From positions 1,680,176 to 1,744,175 of the forward strand of contig NZ_LT984884.1 of NCBI RefSeq assembly GCF_900258515.1: a stretch of 64,000 nt of DNA. Direction: 5' to 3'. Shown here in pieces: positions 1 to 7,540 of this stretch (positions are counted from its first letter, which is position 1; every line of letters starts with the position of its first letter). A program made the translations under genes and the position numbers. Source of the stretch: Lentibacillus sp. Marseille-P4043. Its GTDB lineage: Bacteria > Bacillota > Bacilli > Bacillales > Amphibacillaceae. Below the pieces are notes generated by a model. It worked only from the letters and a program-made list of their open reading frames with translations, ran no database searches and was not told the DNA's origin.

Positions 1-273
1 CACACAGCGGCATTGGACCCTTCACGTGCAGAATTAATCACCAAACTTACCGATGATGTCATCAGCAAATTTAACTTAACGACACTAATGGTCACCCACA
101 ACATGCAACAAGCACTCGATTTAGGCAACCGATTAATCATGATGGATAAAGGCCAAATTATCCTAGACGTAAACGGAGAAGAAAAGCAAAAACTAACCAT
201 CGAAGACCTACTAAAAGAATTCCAACGCATCCGCGGCACCAAATTCGAAAGCGACCGCGCCGTATTAGGATGA
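1..273 (+). CDS. ABC transporter ATP-binding protein, C-terminal part
   Basis: The frame is open from base 1 and ends in TGA at 271-273, so the 5' part lies outside the window. The first residues read HTAALDPSRAE, which is the segment just after Walker B in ABC ATPases. The switch histidine follows in VTHNMQQALDLGNRLIMM. The HTAALDP wording and the C-terminal LLxxF helix resemble ATPases of tryptophan/tyrosine-type or ABC-2-like uptake systems (TrpX-like). The substrate cannot be told from this piece. A palindromic repeat starts three bases after the stop codon. Confidence 0.85.
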   Translation, partial: HTAALDPSRAELITKLTDDVISKFNLTTLMVTHNMQQALDLGNRLIMMDKGQIILDVNGEEKQKLTIEDLLKEFQRIRGTKFESDRAVLG

Positions 274-275
274 GC

Positions 276-365
276 GGGACATGGGGACAGGTTAGTTGTC
301 CCAGCCTGAAATGCCGTAGTGATGCGTGATAGCGGGTGGGACGCGGAACCTGTCCCCACGTCCCA
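276..365. repeat. Palindromic repeat copy 1
   Basis: First copy of the window-wide element. The outer arms read GGGACATGGGGACAGGTT and AACCTGTCCCCACGTCCCA, and a second inner inverted repeat is TGTCCCA / TGGGAC. The loop of about 35 nt varies. It lies directly behind the ABC ATPase stop. The element could form a long RNA hairpin, but no T-run follows, so it is not a standard terminator. It is interpreted as a REP/MITE-like mobile palindrome. Confidence 0.9.
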
Positions 366-445
366 CTCCACACCTCTTGTAATCGTTACGTTTGTGTGTT
401 ATTTTAGAGTTTAAATTAAATCATTTCTTGTTTCAATATGTTTGA

Positions 446-620
446 AGTGAGGATAGAGGCGCAAGGGCCATCAGTACACAATGTGAGGAAAATGGGTTCC
501 AATGACGATTGTGGAAAGGGGTGATTTGCCGAAGCAGAGAGAATCTCATGTTCTTGAAGCTGGGACTGTGTTGAAGAAATGCAGGACTGTCATATAGGTG
601 ACTATATGAAGGGCTATCTT
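446..620 (+). promoter_or_regulatory. Lysine riboswitch (L box)
   Basis: The order of conserved blocks matches the L-box aptamer: GGATAGAGGCGCAAG at the 5' side, a GGAAAGGGGTGATTTGCCGAAG core, a long arm, GCAGGACTGTCA, and the closing GGGCTATCT that pairs with the 5' GATAG to make P1. A rho-independent terminator follows 25 nt later and dapA starts at 740. Lysine binding is expected to favour termination and switch off this lysine-pathway gene. The blocks are read directly; the regulation is inferred from the family. Confidence 0.93.
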
Positions 621-644
621 ACGCAGGAAGCGATCGTTTCTACT

Positions 645-676
645 GCAACAGCGAAGCCCTCGTTGTTGCTTTTTTT
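645..676 (+). terminator. Terminator of the lysine riboswitch
   Basis: Stem GCAACAGCGA / TCGTTGTTGC (one G-U pair) with loop AGCCC, followed by seven T. It lies between the aptamer and the dapA ribosome binding site and is the expression platform. Confidence 0.9.
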
Positions 677-739
677 GCGTTTGCTTTGCGATACCCTTAC
701 TACCTTACTTACTAAAAAATATGTAAAGGGTGTGTCGTC

Positions 740-1603
740 ATGGATTTTGGTAAAGTTTTAACTGCAATGGTTACCCCATTTGATCAAAATGGAGAGATTG
801 ATTTTGACGCTACAAGTAATTTAGTGAATCATTTAATTACAAATGGTTCTGATGGACTAGTGATCGCCGGAACAACTGGAGAAAGTCCTACACTAACAAC
901 CGATGAAAAAGCGGAATTGTTCACCTATGTTGTTAAGGTTGTGGACGGTAGAATACCTGTTATCGCTGGGACCGGATCGAATAGCACGAAAGCTTCTATT
1001 GATTTAACCAAAAAGGCTGAACAAGCAGGTGTCGATGGTGTAATGCTTGTGACACCTTATTACAACAAACCATCACAAGAAGGATTGTTTCAACATTTTA
1101 AAGCTATTGCAGCGTCCACGTCACTACCAGTAATGCTATATAATGTACCTGGCCGAAGCGTTGTTGCAATAGCGGTAGAGACAGTTGTCCGATTAGCAGA
1201 GATTGAAAACATTGTGGCGATAAAGGATGCGAGCGGTGATTTGGATGCAATGGCGAAAGTGATCAGCCAAACCCCTGATGATTTTACACTGTACAGTGGA
1301 GATGATAGTTTGACATTACCAGTTATGTCCATCGGCGGAGCAGGCGTTGTCTCTGTTGCTGCCCATATCGTGGGGAATGAAATGCAGGAAATGATCAGCC
1401 ATTTTAACAATGGTGATACACAAGCGGCGGCTTCGATGCATCGAACGCTTCTCCCAGTGATGAAGGCATTATTTGCGCAACCAAGCCCATCACCAACAAA
1501 AGAAGCGTTAAACCAAAAAGGCATTCGCGTTGGAAATGTTCGGTTGCCAATGGTGCCTTTAACAGATGAAGAAAAAAGGAGATTGCAAGCGGTTCTGAGA
1601 TAG
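740..1603 (+). CDS. dapA: 4-hydroxy-tetrahydrodipicolinate synthase
   Basis: Condenses pyruvate with aspartate semialdehyde, the first committed step of the lysine/diaminopimelate pathway, in the cytoplasm. The 287 aa match the usual length of 290-300. The Schiff-base lysine is K162 in AIKDASGD, the catalytic tyrosine is Y134 in LYNVPGR, and the threonines T45-T46 sit in GTTGES. The ATG is preceded by AAAGGGTG at good spacing. A lysine riboswitch and terminator precede it, which supports the substrate assignment within this aldolase superfamily. It appears to be transcribed alone; a palindromic repeat follows the stop. Confidence 0.96.
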   Translation: MDFGKVLTAMVTPFDQNGEIDFDATSNLVNHLITNGSDGLVIAGTTGESPTLTTDEKAELFTYVVKVVDGRIPVIAGTGSNSTKASIDLTKKAEQAGVDGVMLVTPYYNKPSQEGLFQHFKAIAASTSLPVMLYNVPGRSVVAIAVETVVRLAEIENIVAIKDASGDLDAMAKVISQTPDDFTLYSGDDSLTLPVMSIGGAGVVSVAAHIVGNEMQEMISHFNNGDTQAAASMHRTLLPVMKALFAQPSPSPTKEALNQKGIRVGNVRLPMVPLTDEEKRRLQAVLR

Positions 1604-1628
1604 ATTGGGACGCAGGATGGTGGCAGGT

Positions 1629-1717
1629 GGGACATGGGGACAGGTTTGTTGTCCCACCCTCTAACCCGCGCCACTACGCTAAATCAGGCTGGGACAACAA
1701 ACCTGTCCCCACGTCCC
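1629..1717. repeat. Palindromic repeat copy 2
   Basis: Same arms, with a loop of the CCTCTAACCCGCGCCACTAC type. The right arm ends within a few bases of the surviving EIIA reading frame, so the repeat or a deletion beside it has replaced the 5' part of that gene. Confidence 0.9.
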
Positions 1718-1730
1718 CCAAAAAAAGTAG

Positions 1731-1994
1731 GTTCCATATGGTAAATCTTCCGCTGTAAAACGTCCATCTGTTGCATTTGGAATTAACCGTGATGGAGTAG
1801 ATTGGAAAGGCATGGATGGTACGGATGCGCGATTAATCTTCATGATTGCTGTACCAGAAGAGAGTGCAGGGGATGCCCATTTGAATATCTTACAAATGCT
1901 TTCCCGCAAATTGAAGGTCGAGACATTCAGGGGAAAGCTGCTGAACGTAACGACTAAGGAAGAAGCATACGAACTGTTGGATACGATTCATTAA
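1731..1994 (+). pseudogene. PTS fructose-type EIIA remnant
   Basis: From 1731 the frame reads VPYGKSSAVKRPSVAFG, then GMDGTDARLIFMIAVPEE and HLNILQMLSRKL, ending in TAA at 1992-1994. These are the C-terminal two thirds of a fructose/mannitol-type EIIA domain, normally about 150 aa. The first 60 or so residues are missing; a TAG lies in frame at 1728-1730 and the palindromic repeat lies directly before it. The PHGK-like site reads PYGK, so the phosphate-accepting histidine appears lost. No start codon or ribosome binding site is present. An internal ATG at 1812 opens 60 aa but is unlikely to be used. Confidence 0.85.
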
Positions 1995-2034
1995 GGTTGG
2001 CTGTGTAATGGACTGAAATTTGGTCGGGAATGTG

Positions 2035-2063
2035 GAAAAAGAGAGCAGTTACGCTCTCTTTTT
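2035..2063. terminator. Bidirectional terminator
   Basis: AAAAAGAGAGC / GCTCTCTTTTT with loop AGTTAC. It serves the EIIA remnant on the plus strand and overlaps the last codons and stop of the convergent GNAT gene. Confidence 0.85.
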
Positions 2064-2588
2064 CAATATCTCGAAAATATGATTCCAGGTAGTCTGTTCT
2101 TCATTTGTGTTGTAAACGGGCTTGAAGCCGAATTGACTGTATATGTGGATGGCGGCTTGACTAGATGCTTGTGTTTTTAGGTAAGCTTTTTGATGATACT
2201 GGGAAAGAAGTTTCATCGCCTCGTATATTAATGGTTTACCGAGTTTTTTTCCTTGGAAGCCAGGGATAATTTCAATCCAATGTAATCGGCCGATCGTTTC
2301 TTTATTCCATTCACCAAACCAAGCAGTCGCTGTTCCGATTGTTTGTCCATCGGTTGTTTCAAGGAAGATGATCCGCTTTTTTACTTCAATTGGGTGGATG
2401 CTGAATTCGTGGTTGAAGCGTTGTAAAGCGTTCTGTTCGCTTGAAAATTCATTCGTTGCAGTTACAATTTTTGCCCATGTTTCATGATCATTTTCCCGAT
2501 TATACAGGCGAAAATGAAAACCACTCGGGAGCGGATAGTTTGGTATGTCGTTCAAATCGTGTAACATATATAAAGCAGTCTCCGTCAT
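2049..2588 (-). CDS. GNAT family N-acetyltransferase
   Basis: 179 aa with the GNAT acetyl-CoA binding motif around IEIIPGFQGKKLGKPLI (Q-x-x-x-L/G-x pattern) and a typical C-terminal QFGFKPVY strand. Acyl acceptor unknown. Start is the ATG at 2588, preceded by GTGAGG at 7 nt. It is a single gene, convergent with the EIIA remnant, and shares a bidirectional terminator with it. Nothing in the neighbourhood suggests a substrate. Confidence 0.85.
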   Translation of the reverse strand: MTETALYMLHDLNDIPNYPLPSGFHFRLYNRENDHETWAKIVTATNEFSSEQNALQRFNHEFSIHPIEVKKRIIFLETTDGQTIGTATAWFGEWNKETIGRLHWIEIIPGFQGKKLGKPLIYEAMKLLSQYHQKAYLKTQASSQAAIHIYSQFGFKPVYNTNEEQTTWNHIFEILKKRA

Positions 2589-2644
2589 AAATTAGCCTCA
2601 CTTTGTTTAAGGTTTTGATGATTTCATTATATCAGACGCGAGGT

Positions 2645-2734
2645 GGGACATGGGGACAGGTCCCTTGTCCCACCTCCAACCCCACGCCACTCCGGCAAAT
2701 TGGACTGGGACAGTAAACCTGTCCCCACGTCCCA
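2645..2734. repeat. Palindromic repeat copy 3
   Basis: Full copy with left arm, inner TGTCCCA / CTGGGACA and right arm. It sits 34 bp before the manA start codon, so here it would lie in or near a 5' leader, unlike most copies, which follow stops. Confidence 0.9.
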
Positions 2735-2768
2735 GATCGAAAAAGATTTTCATTGGAGGGAAAGAGAG

Positions 2769-3725
2769 ATGTATCAGGAACCTATTTTTTTAAAGTCAAC
2801 TTTTCATGAACGTATTTGGGGTGGACAGAAACTTCATACGTTATATGGGTACAATATTCCTTATGAGAAAACGGGTGAAGCATGGGTTATATCTGCGCAT
2901 CCGAATGGACCAAGCACGATTACAAATGGTCCTTTAGCAGGGAAAACACTAGCGGATGTTTGGAAAGAACATGGGGAATTATTTAATAGAGAGGGCGAAC
3001 GTAACGAAGCGTATCCATTACTGGTAAAAATGTTGGATGCAAATGATGATTTATCTGTCCAGGTACATCCGGACGATACGTTTGCTCAAGAAGTGGAAGG
3101 ACAGCCATATGGAAAAACGGAATGCTGGTACGTGCTCAGCGCCGAACCTGGTGCCGAAATTGTGTTGGGACACCATGCCAACACAAAGGAAGAGTTAGAA
3201 CGGATGATGGATAACGGCGAATGGGACAAGCTGTTGAAGCATGTCAGTGTAAAGGCTGGTGACTTCATTTATGTTCCAAGTGGTACGATCCACGCTATTG
3301 GCAAGGGGATTGTCATTTTGGAAACACAGCAAAGTTCCGATATTACCTATCGTGTGTATGATTATGATCGGGTTGGCGCGACTGGGCAGAAACGGGAATT
3401 GCATTTGGAACAGGCAAAAGAAGTAACAACTGTACCACATCAACAAGTGGCTGTTGATCAACGCGAAGAACATGTTGCTGATTTAACCATTAAGCAGCTA
3501 GTGGAAGCACAGTATTTCAGTGTGTATCGCTGGGAGTTAAATGGGAAAACTGTTCGAAAGCCGGATCAAGACTTTTTACAAGTTAGTGTGATTAATGGAA
3601 ATGCAACTATCGCCATTGACGGAAAAACCTTTGATATCGAAAAAGGGAACCATTTTATTTTACCTTCCACAATTGAGGAATATGAGCTTCAAGGGCACGC
3701 AACAATGGTTGTTTCTCATACGTGA
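2769..3725 (+). CDS. manA: Mannose-6-phosphate isomerase, class I
   Basis: Interconverts mannose-6-phosphate and fructose-6-phosphate. 318 aa, the size of the short Bacillus type (ManA/Pmi/GmuF). Predicted zinc ligands are Q98 and H100 in VQVHPDD, E118 in KTECW and H175 in SGTIHAIG. The frame runs upstream into the repeat, but the ATG at 2769 has GGAGGG in front and starts the normal MYQEPIFLKSTFHERIWGG sequence. It stands between repeats, just upstream of the lic operon, and fits the sugar-phosphate theme of that block. Confidence 0.95.
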   Translation: MYQEPIFLKSTFHERIWGGQKLHTLYGYNIPYEKTGEAWVISAHPNGPSTITNGPLAGKTLADVWKEHGELFNREGERNEAYPLLVKMLDANDDLSVQVHPDDTFAQEVEGQPYGKTECWYVLSAEPGAEIVLGHHANTKEELERMMDNGEWDKLLKHVSVKAGDFIYVPSGTIHAIGKGIVILETQQSSDITYRVYDYDRVGATGQKRELHLEQAKEVTTVPHQQVAVDQREEHVADLTIKQLVEAQYFSVYRWELNGKTVRKPDQDFLQVSVINGNATIAIDGKTFDIEKGNHFILPSTIEEYELQGHATMVVSHT

Positions 3726-3731
3726 TTGAGC

Positions 3732-3945
3732 GGGACATGGGGACAGGTTCCTTGTCCCGTCCTCGATCCCGCACCACTCCGCTATCCTTCAGTGGGACAA
3801 CGAACCTGTCCCCGCGTCCCACCCTCAAACCCACGTCACTCCGTCATCCTTCAGTGGGACATGGGGACAGGTCCCTCGTCCCACTCTCTATCCCGCGCCA
3901 CTCCGCCAAATTAGACTGGGACAACAAACCTGTCCCCATGTCCCC
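3732..3945. repeat. Two palindromic repeats in tandem (copies 4a, 4b)
   Basis: Copy 4a spans about 3732-3820 and copy 4b about 3856-3945, both in the same orientation and joined by a short shared spacer. It begins seven bases after the manA stop and ends just before the cre site of the lic operon. Confidence 0.9.
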
Positions 3946-3952
3946 CCTAAAA

Positions 3953-3966
3953 TGTAAGCGTTTAAC
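3953..3966 (+). promoter_or_regulatory. cre site (CcpA) 1 upstream of lic operon
   Basis: TGTAAGCGTTTAAC fits the catabolite-responsive consensus TGWAANCGNTNWCA closely. It lies about 55 nt upstream of the likely promoter. Confidence 0.75.
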
Positions 3967-4003
3967 TATTTCCTCTATAATCCGGAAAAACAATGTGTGT
4001 AGA

Positions 4004-4026
4004 TGAAAGCGCTTTTAAATTATACT
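4004..4026 (+). promoter_or_regulatory. cre site 2 overlapping a putative promoter
   Basis: TGAAAGCGCTTTTA at 4004-4017 is one base from the palindromic cre consensus. TATACT at 4021-4026 is a reasonable -10 box; no good -35 box is seen. CcpA bound here would block initiation, as expected for glucose repression of beta-glucoside genes. Confidence 0.75.
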
Positions 4027-4072
4027 AATAGTACAGTAAAAATTATCAATTCAACTTCAGGAGGAATTATAA

Positions 4073-4381
4073 ATGAAAAATATTTTATTAGCATGTTCAT
4101 CAGGAATGTCAACTAGTTTGTTAGTTTCCAAAATGGAGGAGGCTGCGAAAGAGAAGGGGATTGAAGTAACCGTTTGGGCAGTTGCACAGGACAAGGCTGC
4201 AAAGGAAATGAAAAAGGCAGATGTGCTTTTAATTGGACCACAAATGCGGTTCATGAAAAAGAAATTGTCGAAAAATGCGGATGAAGCGGGTATTCCTTTG
4301 GATGTCATTGACCCAGTTGCATACGGGAGAATTGATGGACAAGCCGTGTTAGAAAAAGCTTTGGAGTTAATAGGGGAATAA
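4073..4381 (+). CDS. licB: PTS lichenan/cellobiose-type EIIB
   Basis: Phosphocarrier of the lactose/cellobiose PTS family: takes phosphate from EIIA and passes it to the incoming beta-glucoside. 102 aa with the P-loop-like LLACSSGMSTSLLV, where C8 is the phosphorylated cysteine. ATG preceded by AGGAGG. It is the first gene of a five-gene run (IIB, IIC, IIA, GH1, GH4). Two cre sites upstream predict carbon catabolite repression. Confidence 0.93.
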   Translation: MKNILLACSSGMSTSLLVSKMEEAAKEKGIEVTVWAVAQDKAAKEMKKADVLLIGPQMRFMKKKLSKNADEAGIPLDVIDPVAYGRIDGQAVLEKALELIGE

Positions 4382-4402
4382 TCAAGAACAGGGGGAGAAA
4401 AT

Positions 4403-5686
4403 ATGAATAAGTTCATGGAATTCCTAGAAAATATCCTGTTGCCAATAGCCGATAAATTAAACAATAATCGCTATTTAACGGCACTTCGGGATGGATTTAT
4501 GGTTGCCTTGCCGTTGATTATATTTGGTTCTATTTTCGTTGTTATTGCCAACTTTCCTTTCCTTGATAAGCTAATCGGGGAAGAGGCATTCGCAACGTAT
4601 CAGGATGCATTAGGGCCTGCATCGGCAGCGACATTAAGTATTATGGGGATCTTTGTTATTGTTGGTATTGGGTATAAATTAACCGAACATTATGGGCTCG
4701 AGGCTATTTATGGTGGTGTTGTTGCCTTAGCAGCATTCCTTATTTTAACACCACAAGTACTTGAAGGTGTGTCTGGTGTTATTCCAACAGCAAGCTTAGG
4801 TGCAGAAGGAATGTTCTTGGGGATATTCACTGCGTTCGTTTCTGCAGAACTATACCGTTTCTTTGTGCAAAAGGATTGGACGATTAAAATGCCGGCTGGT
4901 GTTCCGGGGGCAGTATCGAAATCATTTAGTTCCTTAATTCCAATTACATTAACACTCGCTGTATTTTTAATCGTTCGGATTATCTTTAGTTACACACCAT
5001 TTGATACAGTACAAAATTTCATTTATACCGTCATTCAAGAACCACTGACAGTATTGGGTAGTGGATTACCAGCAACAATCGTAGCCGTATTATTGATTCA
5101 GATTTTTTGGTTCTTTGGTCTGCACGGTCAAATTATTGTGAACTCGGTATTTGATCCAATTTGGTATTCATTAAATGATCAGAACTTAGAGGCTTTCCAG
5201 GCAGGTTCGGAACTGCCAAATATTATTACCAAGCAATTTGTTGATTCTTTCCTTGTTGGAATGGGTGGATCAGGGATGACGTTAGCCGTCGTTATTCTGA
5301 TTTTCTTAATCGGTCGAAGCAGACAATTGAAAGAATTAGGTAAATTAGGTGGACCTGCTGGTATCTTTAATGTAAACGAACCGATCATTTTTGGATTACC
5401 GATTATTATGAATCCATTGGTAATCATCCCATGGTTGCTTGCACCAGTTATCGTAACCATCATCACCTATTTTGCGATGTCGATTGGACTGGTTCCACCT
5501 CCAGCAGGAATTATTGTTCCATGGACAACGCCACCAATTTTGAATGGGTTCCTGGCAACGGGTAATGCATGGCAGGGCGGTGTGTTACAAGCATTTAACC
5601 TCGTTATCGTTATATTGATCTGGTGGCCATTCTTGAAATTATTGGACAAAAACTATTACGAATCCGAGAAAAATGCTGAAAAATAG
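4403..5686 (+). CDS. licC: PTS lichenan/cellobiose-type EIIC permease
   Basis: Membrane channel of the lactose/cellobiose PTS (EIIC), 427 aa, with about ten hydrophobic segments and the conserved GLHGQIIVNSV and NVNEPIIFGLPI motifs of sugar binding. Ends in a short charged tail. ATG with GGGGGAG ribosome binding site, 21 nt after licB. Likely substrates are cellobiose and other beta-1,4 or mixed glucan oligomers, inferred from the two phospho-beta-glucosidases downstream. Confidence 0.94.
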   Translation: MNKFMEFLENILLPIADKLNNNRYLTALRDGFMVALPLIIFGSIFVVIANFPFLDKLIGEEAFATYQDALGPASAATLSIMGIFVIVGIGYKLTEHYGLEAIYGGVVALAAFLILTPQVLEGVSGVIPTASLGAEGMFLGIFTAFVSAELYRFFVQKDWTIKMPAGVPGAVSKSFSSLIPITLTLAVFLIVRIIFSYTPFDTVQNFIYTVIQEPLTVLGSGLPATIVAVLLIQIFWFFGLHGQIIVNSVFDPIWYSLNDQNLEAFQAGSELPNIITKQFVDSFLVGMGGSGMTLAVVILIFLIGRSRQLKELGKLGGPAGIFNVNEPIIFGLPIIMNPLVIIPWLLAPVIVTIITYFAMSIGLVPPPAGIIVPWTTPPILNGFLATGNAWQGGVLQAFNLVIVILIWWPFLKLLDKNYYESEKNAEK

Positions 5687-5766
5687 ATTCCTAGACTTGT
5701 GGATATAGTTCCGATGATTCGGAGCTGTATCCGCTTAAATTAGAAAACATCAGGAGTGAGTAAATC

Positions 5767-6072
5767 GTGGAAAATATGACGGAAATCGCTTTTCAAATTA
5801 TCCTATTTGCCGGGAATGGTAAATCCAATGCAATGGAAGCAATTCAAGAGGCAAAAGAAGGTAATTTTGACCAAGCGGATCAACTAATTGAAGAAGCTGG
5901 CACAGAATTGGGCAAGGCACATGACTATCAAACAAAACTACTGCAACGGGAAGCAAATGGTGAGGAAAATCCGGTCAATGTGCTGCTTGTTCATTCACAG
6001 GATCATTTGATGACATCAATGACAGTACGTGATTTGGCTGTTGAAATTGTGGAACTTTATCGTAATAAATAA
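5767..6072 (+). CDS. licA: PTS lichenan/cellobiose-type EIIA
   Basis: 101 aa all-helical EIIA of the lactose/cellobiose family. The phosphorylated histidine is H76 in VHSQDHLM, with D79 as the metal-binding aspartate. The GTG at 5767 is chosen because GGAGTGAG lies 7 nt before it; the ATG three codons later would be too far. It follows licC by 80 nt and precedes the GH1 gene by 37 nt in the same operon. Confidence 0.92.
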   Translation: MENMTEIAFQIILFAGNGKSNAMEAIQEAKEGNFDQADQLIEEAGTELGKAHDYQTKLLQREANGEENPVNVLLVHSQDHLMTSMTVRDLAVEIVELYRNK

Positions 6073-6109
6073 TCGTAACAATTTTGGTATTGAAAAAGGA
6101 GGAGCTTTC

Positions 6110-7498
6110 ATGACGATTAACTACAAGTTTCCAGATGGTTTCTGGTGGGGAAGTGCAACATCCGCAACACAAATAGAAGGAGCCGCAAATGAAGGTGGAA
6201 AAGGCAAAAATATTTGGGATCATTGGTACGAAACAGAACCAAATCGCTTCTTTGAAAATGTCGGTCCGGAAACAACATCCGATTTCTATCATAAATACAA
6301 AGAAGATATTCAATTGATGAAGGAAATTGGCCACAATACATTTCGACTATCCATTTCTTGGTCAAGGCTGATTCCAGGTGGCAGGGGAGAAGTGAACCAA
6401 GAAGCGGTAACCTTTTACAACAATGTCATCGACGAATTAATCGCAAATGATATTGAACCATTTGTGAACCTGTTCCATTTCGATATGCCATTGGAACTGC
6501 AAAATGAAGGTGGCTGGGAAAATAGAGAAGTGGTAGAAGCCTATGTTGACTATGCAAAAGCATGTTTCCGCTTATTTGGTGATCGCGTGGCAAAATGGTT
6601 TACTTTTAATGAACCAATAGTACCTGTCGAAGGTGGCTATTTATACGACTTTCATTATCCAAATGTTGTGGATGGTAGTCGAGCAGCACAAGTAGCTTAC
6701 CATACGATGATTGCCCATGCCAAAGCAGTAGAAGCATTCCGCACGTATACGATTAAGGATGGAAAAATTGGGATTATCTTGAATCTGACTCCATCTTATC
6801 CACGTAGTCAGAATCCAGCAGACTTAAGAGCGTCACGGATTGCCGATTTATTTTTCAATCGCAGCTTTTTAGATCCAGCTGTACTTGGCGAGTATCCACA
6901 AGAGTTGATTGACATCTTGATAGAACATGGTCAACTACCGGTTTCCCAAGCAGGGGATCGTGAGTTGTTGAAAGCAAATACTGCAGACATACTTGGGGTC
7001 AACTATTATCAACCACGCCGGGTAAAAGCGAAAGAACATTTGCCAAACCCGTATGGACCGTTTATGCCTGATTGGTTCTTTGATAATTATGAAATGCCTG
7101 GTCGAAAAATGAACAAATATCGTGGCTGGGAAATTTATGAAAAAGGCATCTATGACATTATGATTAATTTAAAGGAAAACTACGGAAATATTGAATCATT
7201 TATTTCTGAAAATGGGATGGGTGTCCAGGATGAGAGCCGATTTATCGAAGACGGAGAGATTCAAGATGATTACCGGATTGAATTCATTGCCGAGCATTTG
7301 AAGTGGCTGCATCAAGCAATTCAAGAAGGGTGTAATGCTAAGGGATATCATCTGTGGTCATTCATGGATAACTGGTCATGGATGAATGCGTATAAAAATC
7401 GCTATGGTTTCTTTTCTGTTGATATTGAGACGAAGGAACGGACACCGAAGAAAAGTGCACATTGGATTAAAAAGGTTTCAGCGAATAATGGATTTTAG
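6110..7498 (+). CDS. 6-phospho-beta-glucosidase, GH1
   Basis: Hydrolyses the phosphorylated disaccharide delivered by the PTS. 462 aa, typical for GH1. The acid/base is E168 in TFNEP and the nucleophile is E367 in ISENG. The C-terminal WSWMNAYKNRYG carries the S, K and Y that bind phosphate in phospho-glycosidases. The start is the ATG at 6110 behind AAAGGAGGAG; the longer open frame upstream overlaps licA and lacks a ribosome binding site. Its presence beside a GH4 enzyme of similar specificity suggests both retaining and NAD-dependent routes in one operon. Confidence 0.94.
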   Translation: MTINYKFPDGFWWGSATSATQIEGAANEGGKGKNIWDHWYETEPNRFFENVGPETTSDFYHKYKEDIQLMKEIGHNTFRLSISWSRLIPGGRGEVNQEAVTFYNNVIDELIANDIEPFVNLFHFDMPLELQNEGGWENREVVEAYVDYAKACFRLFGDRVAKWFTFNEPIVPVEGGYLYDFHYPNVVDGSRAAQVAYHTMIAHAKAVEAFRTYTIKDGKIGIILNLTPSYPRSQNPADLRASRIADLFFNRSFLDPAVLGEYPQELIDILIEHGQLPVSQAGDRELLKANTADILGVNYYQPRRVKAKEHLPNPYGPFMPDWFFDNYEMPGRKMNKYRGWEIYEKGIYDIMINLKENYGNIESFISENGMGVQDESRFIEDGEIQDDYRIEFIAEHLKWLHQAIQEGCNAKGYHLWSFMDNWSWMNAYKNRYGFFSVDIETKERTPKKSAHWIKKVSANNGF

Positions 7499-7540
7499 AG
7501 GTTGTTCAAAAAGGTACCAAATGATTACGGGGTGAGCGAA

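Noticed and set aside
1090..1674. 194-aa ORF on the strand opposite dapA
   Set aside because: Shadow of dapA: no ribosome binding site, no family features, and it continues into a repeat.
3722..4006. ORFs of 60-110 aa reading through the palindromic repeats (also near 12.0, 14.7, 15.9, 18.1 and 51.2 kb)
   Set aside because: They have no ribosome binding site, and their sequence (NLSPRP, DNKPVPMS and similar) is only the repeat translated. Different copies are open in different frames.
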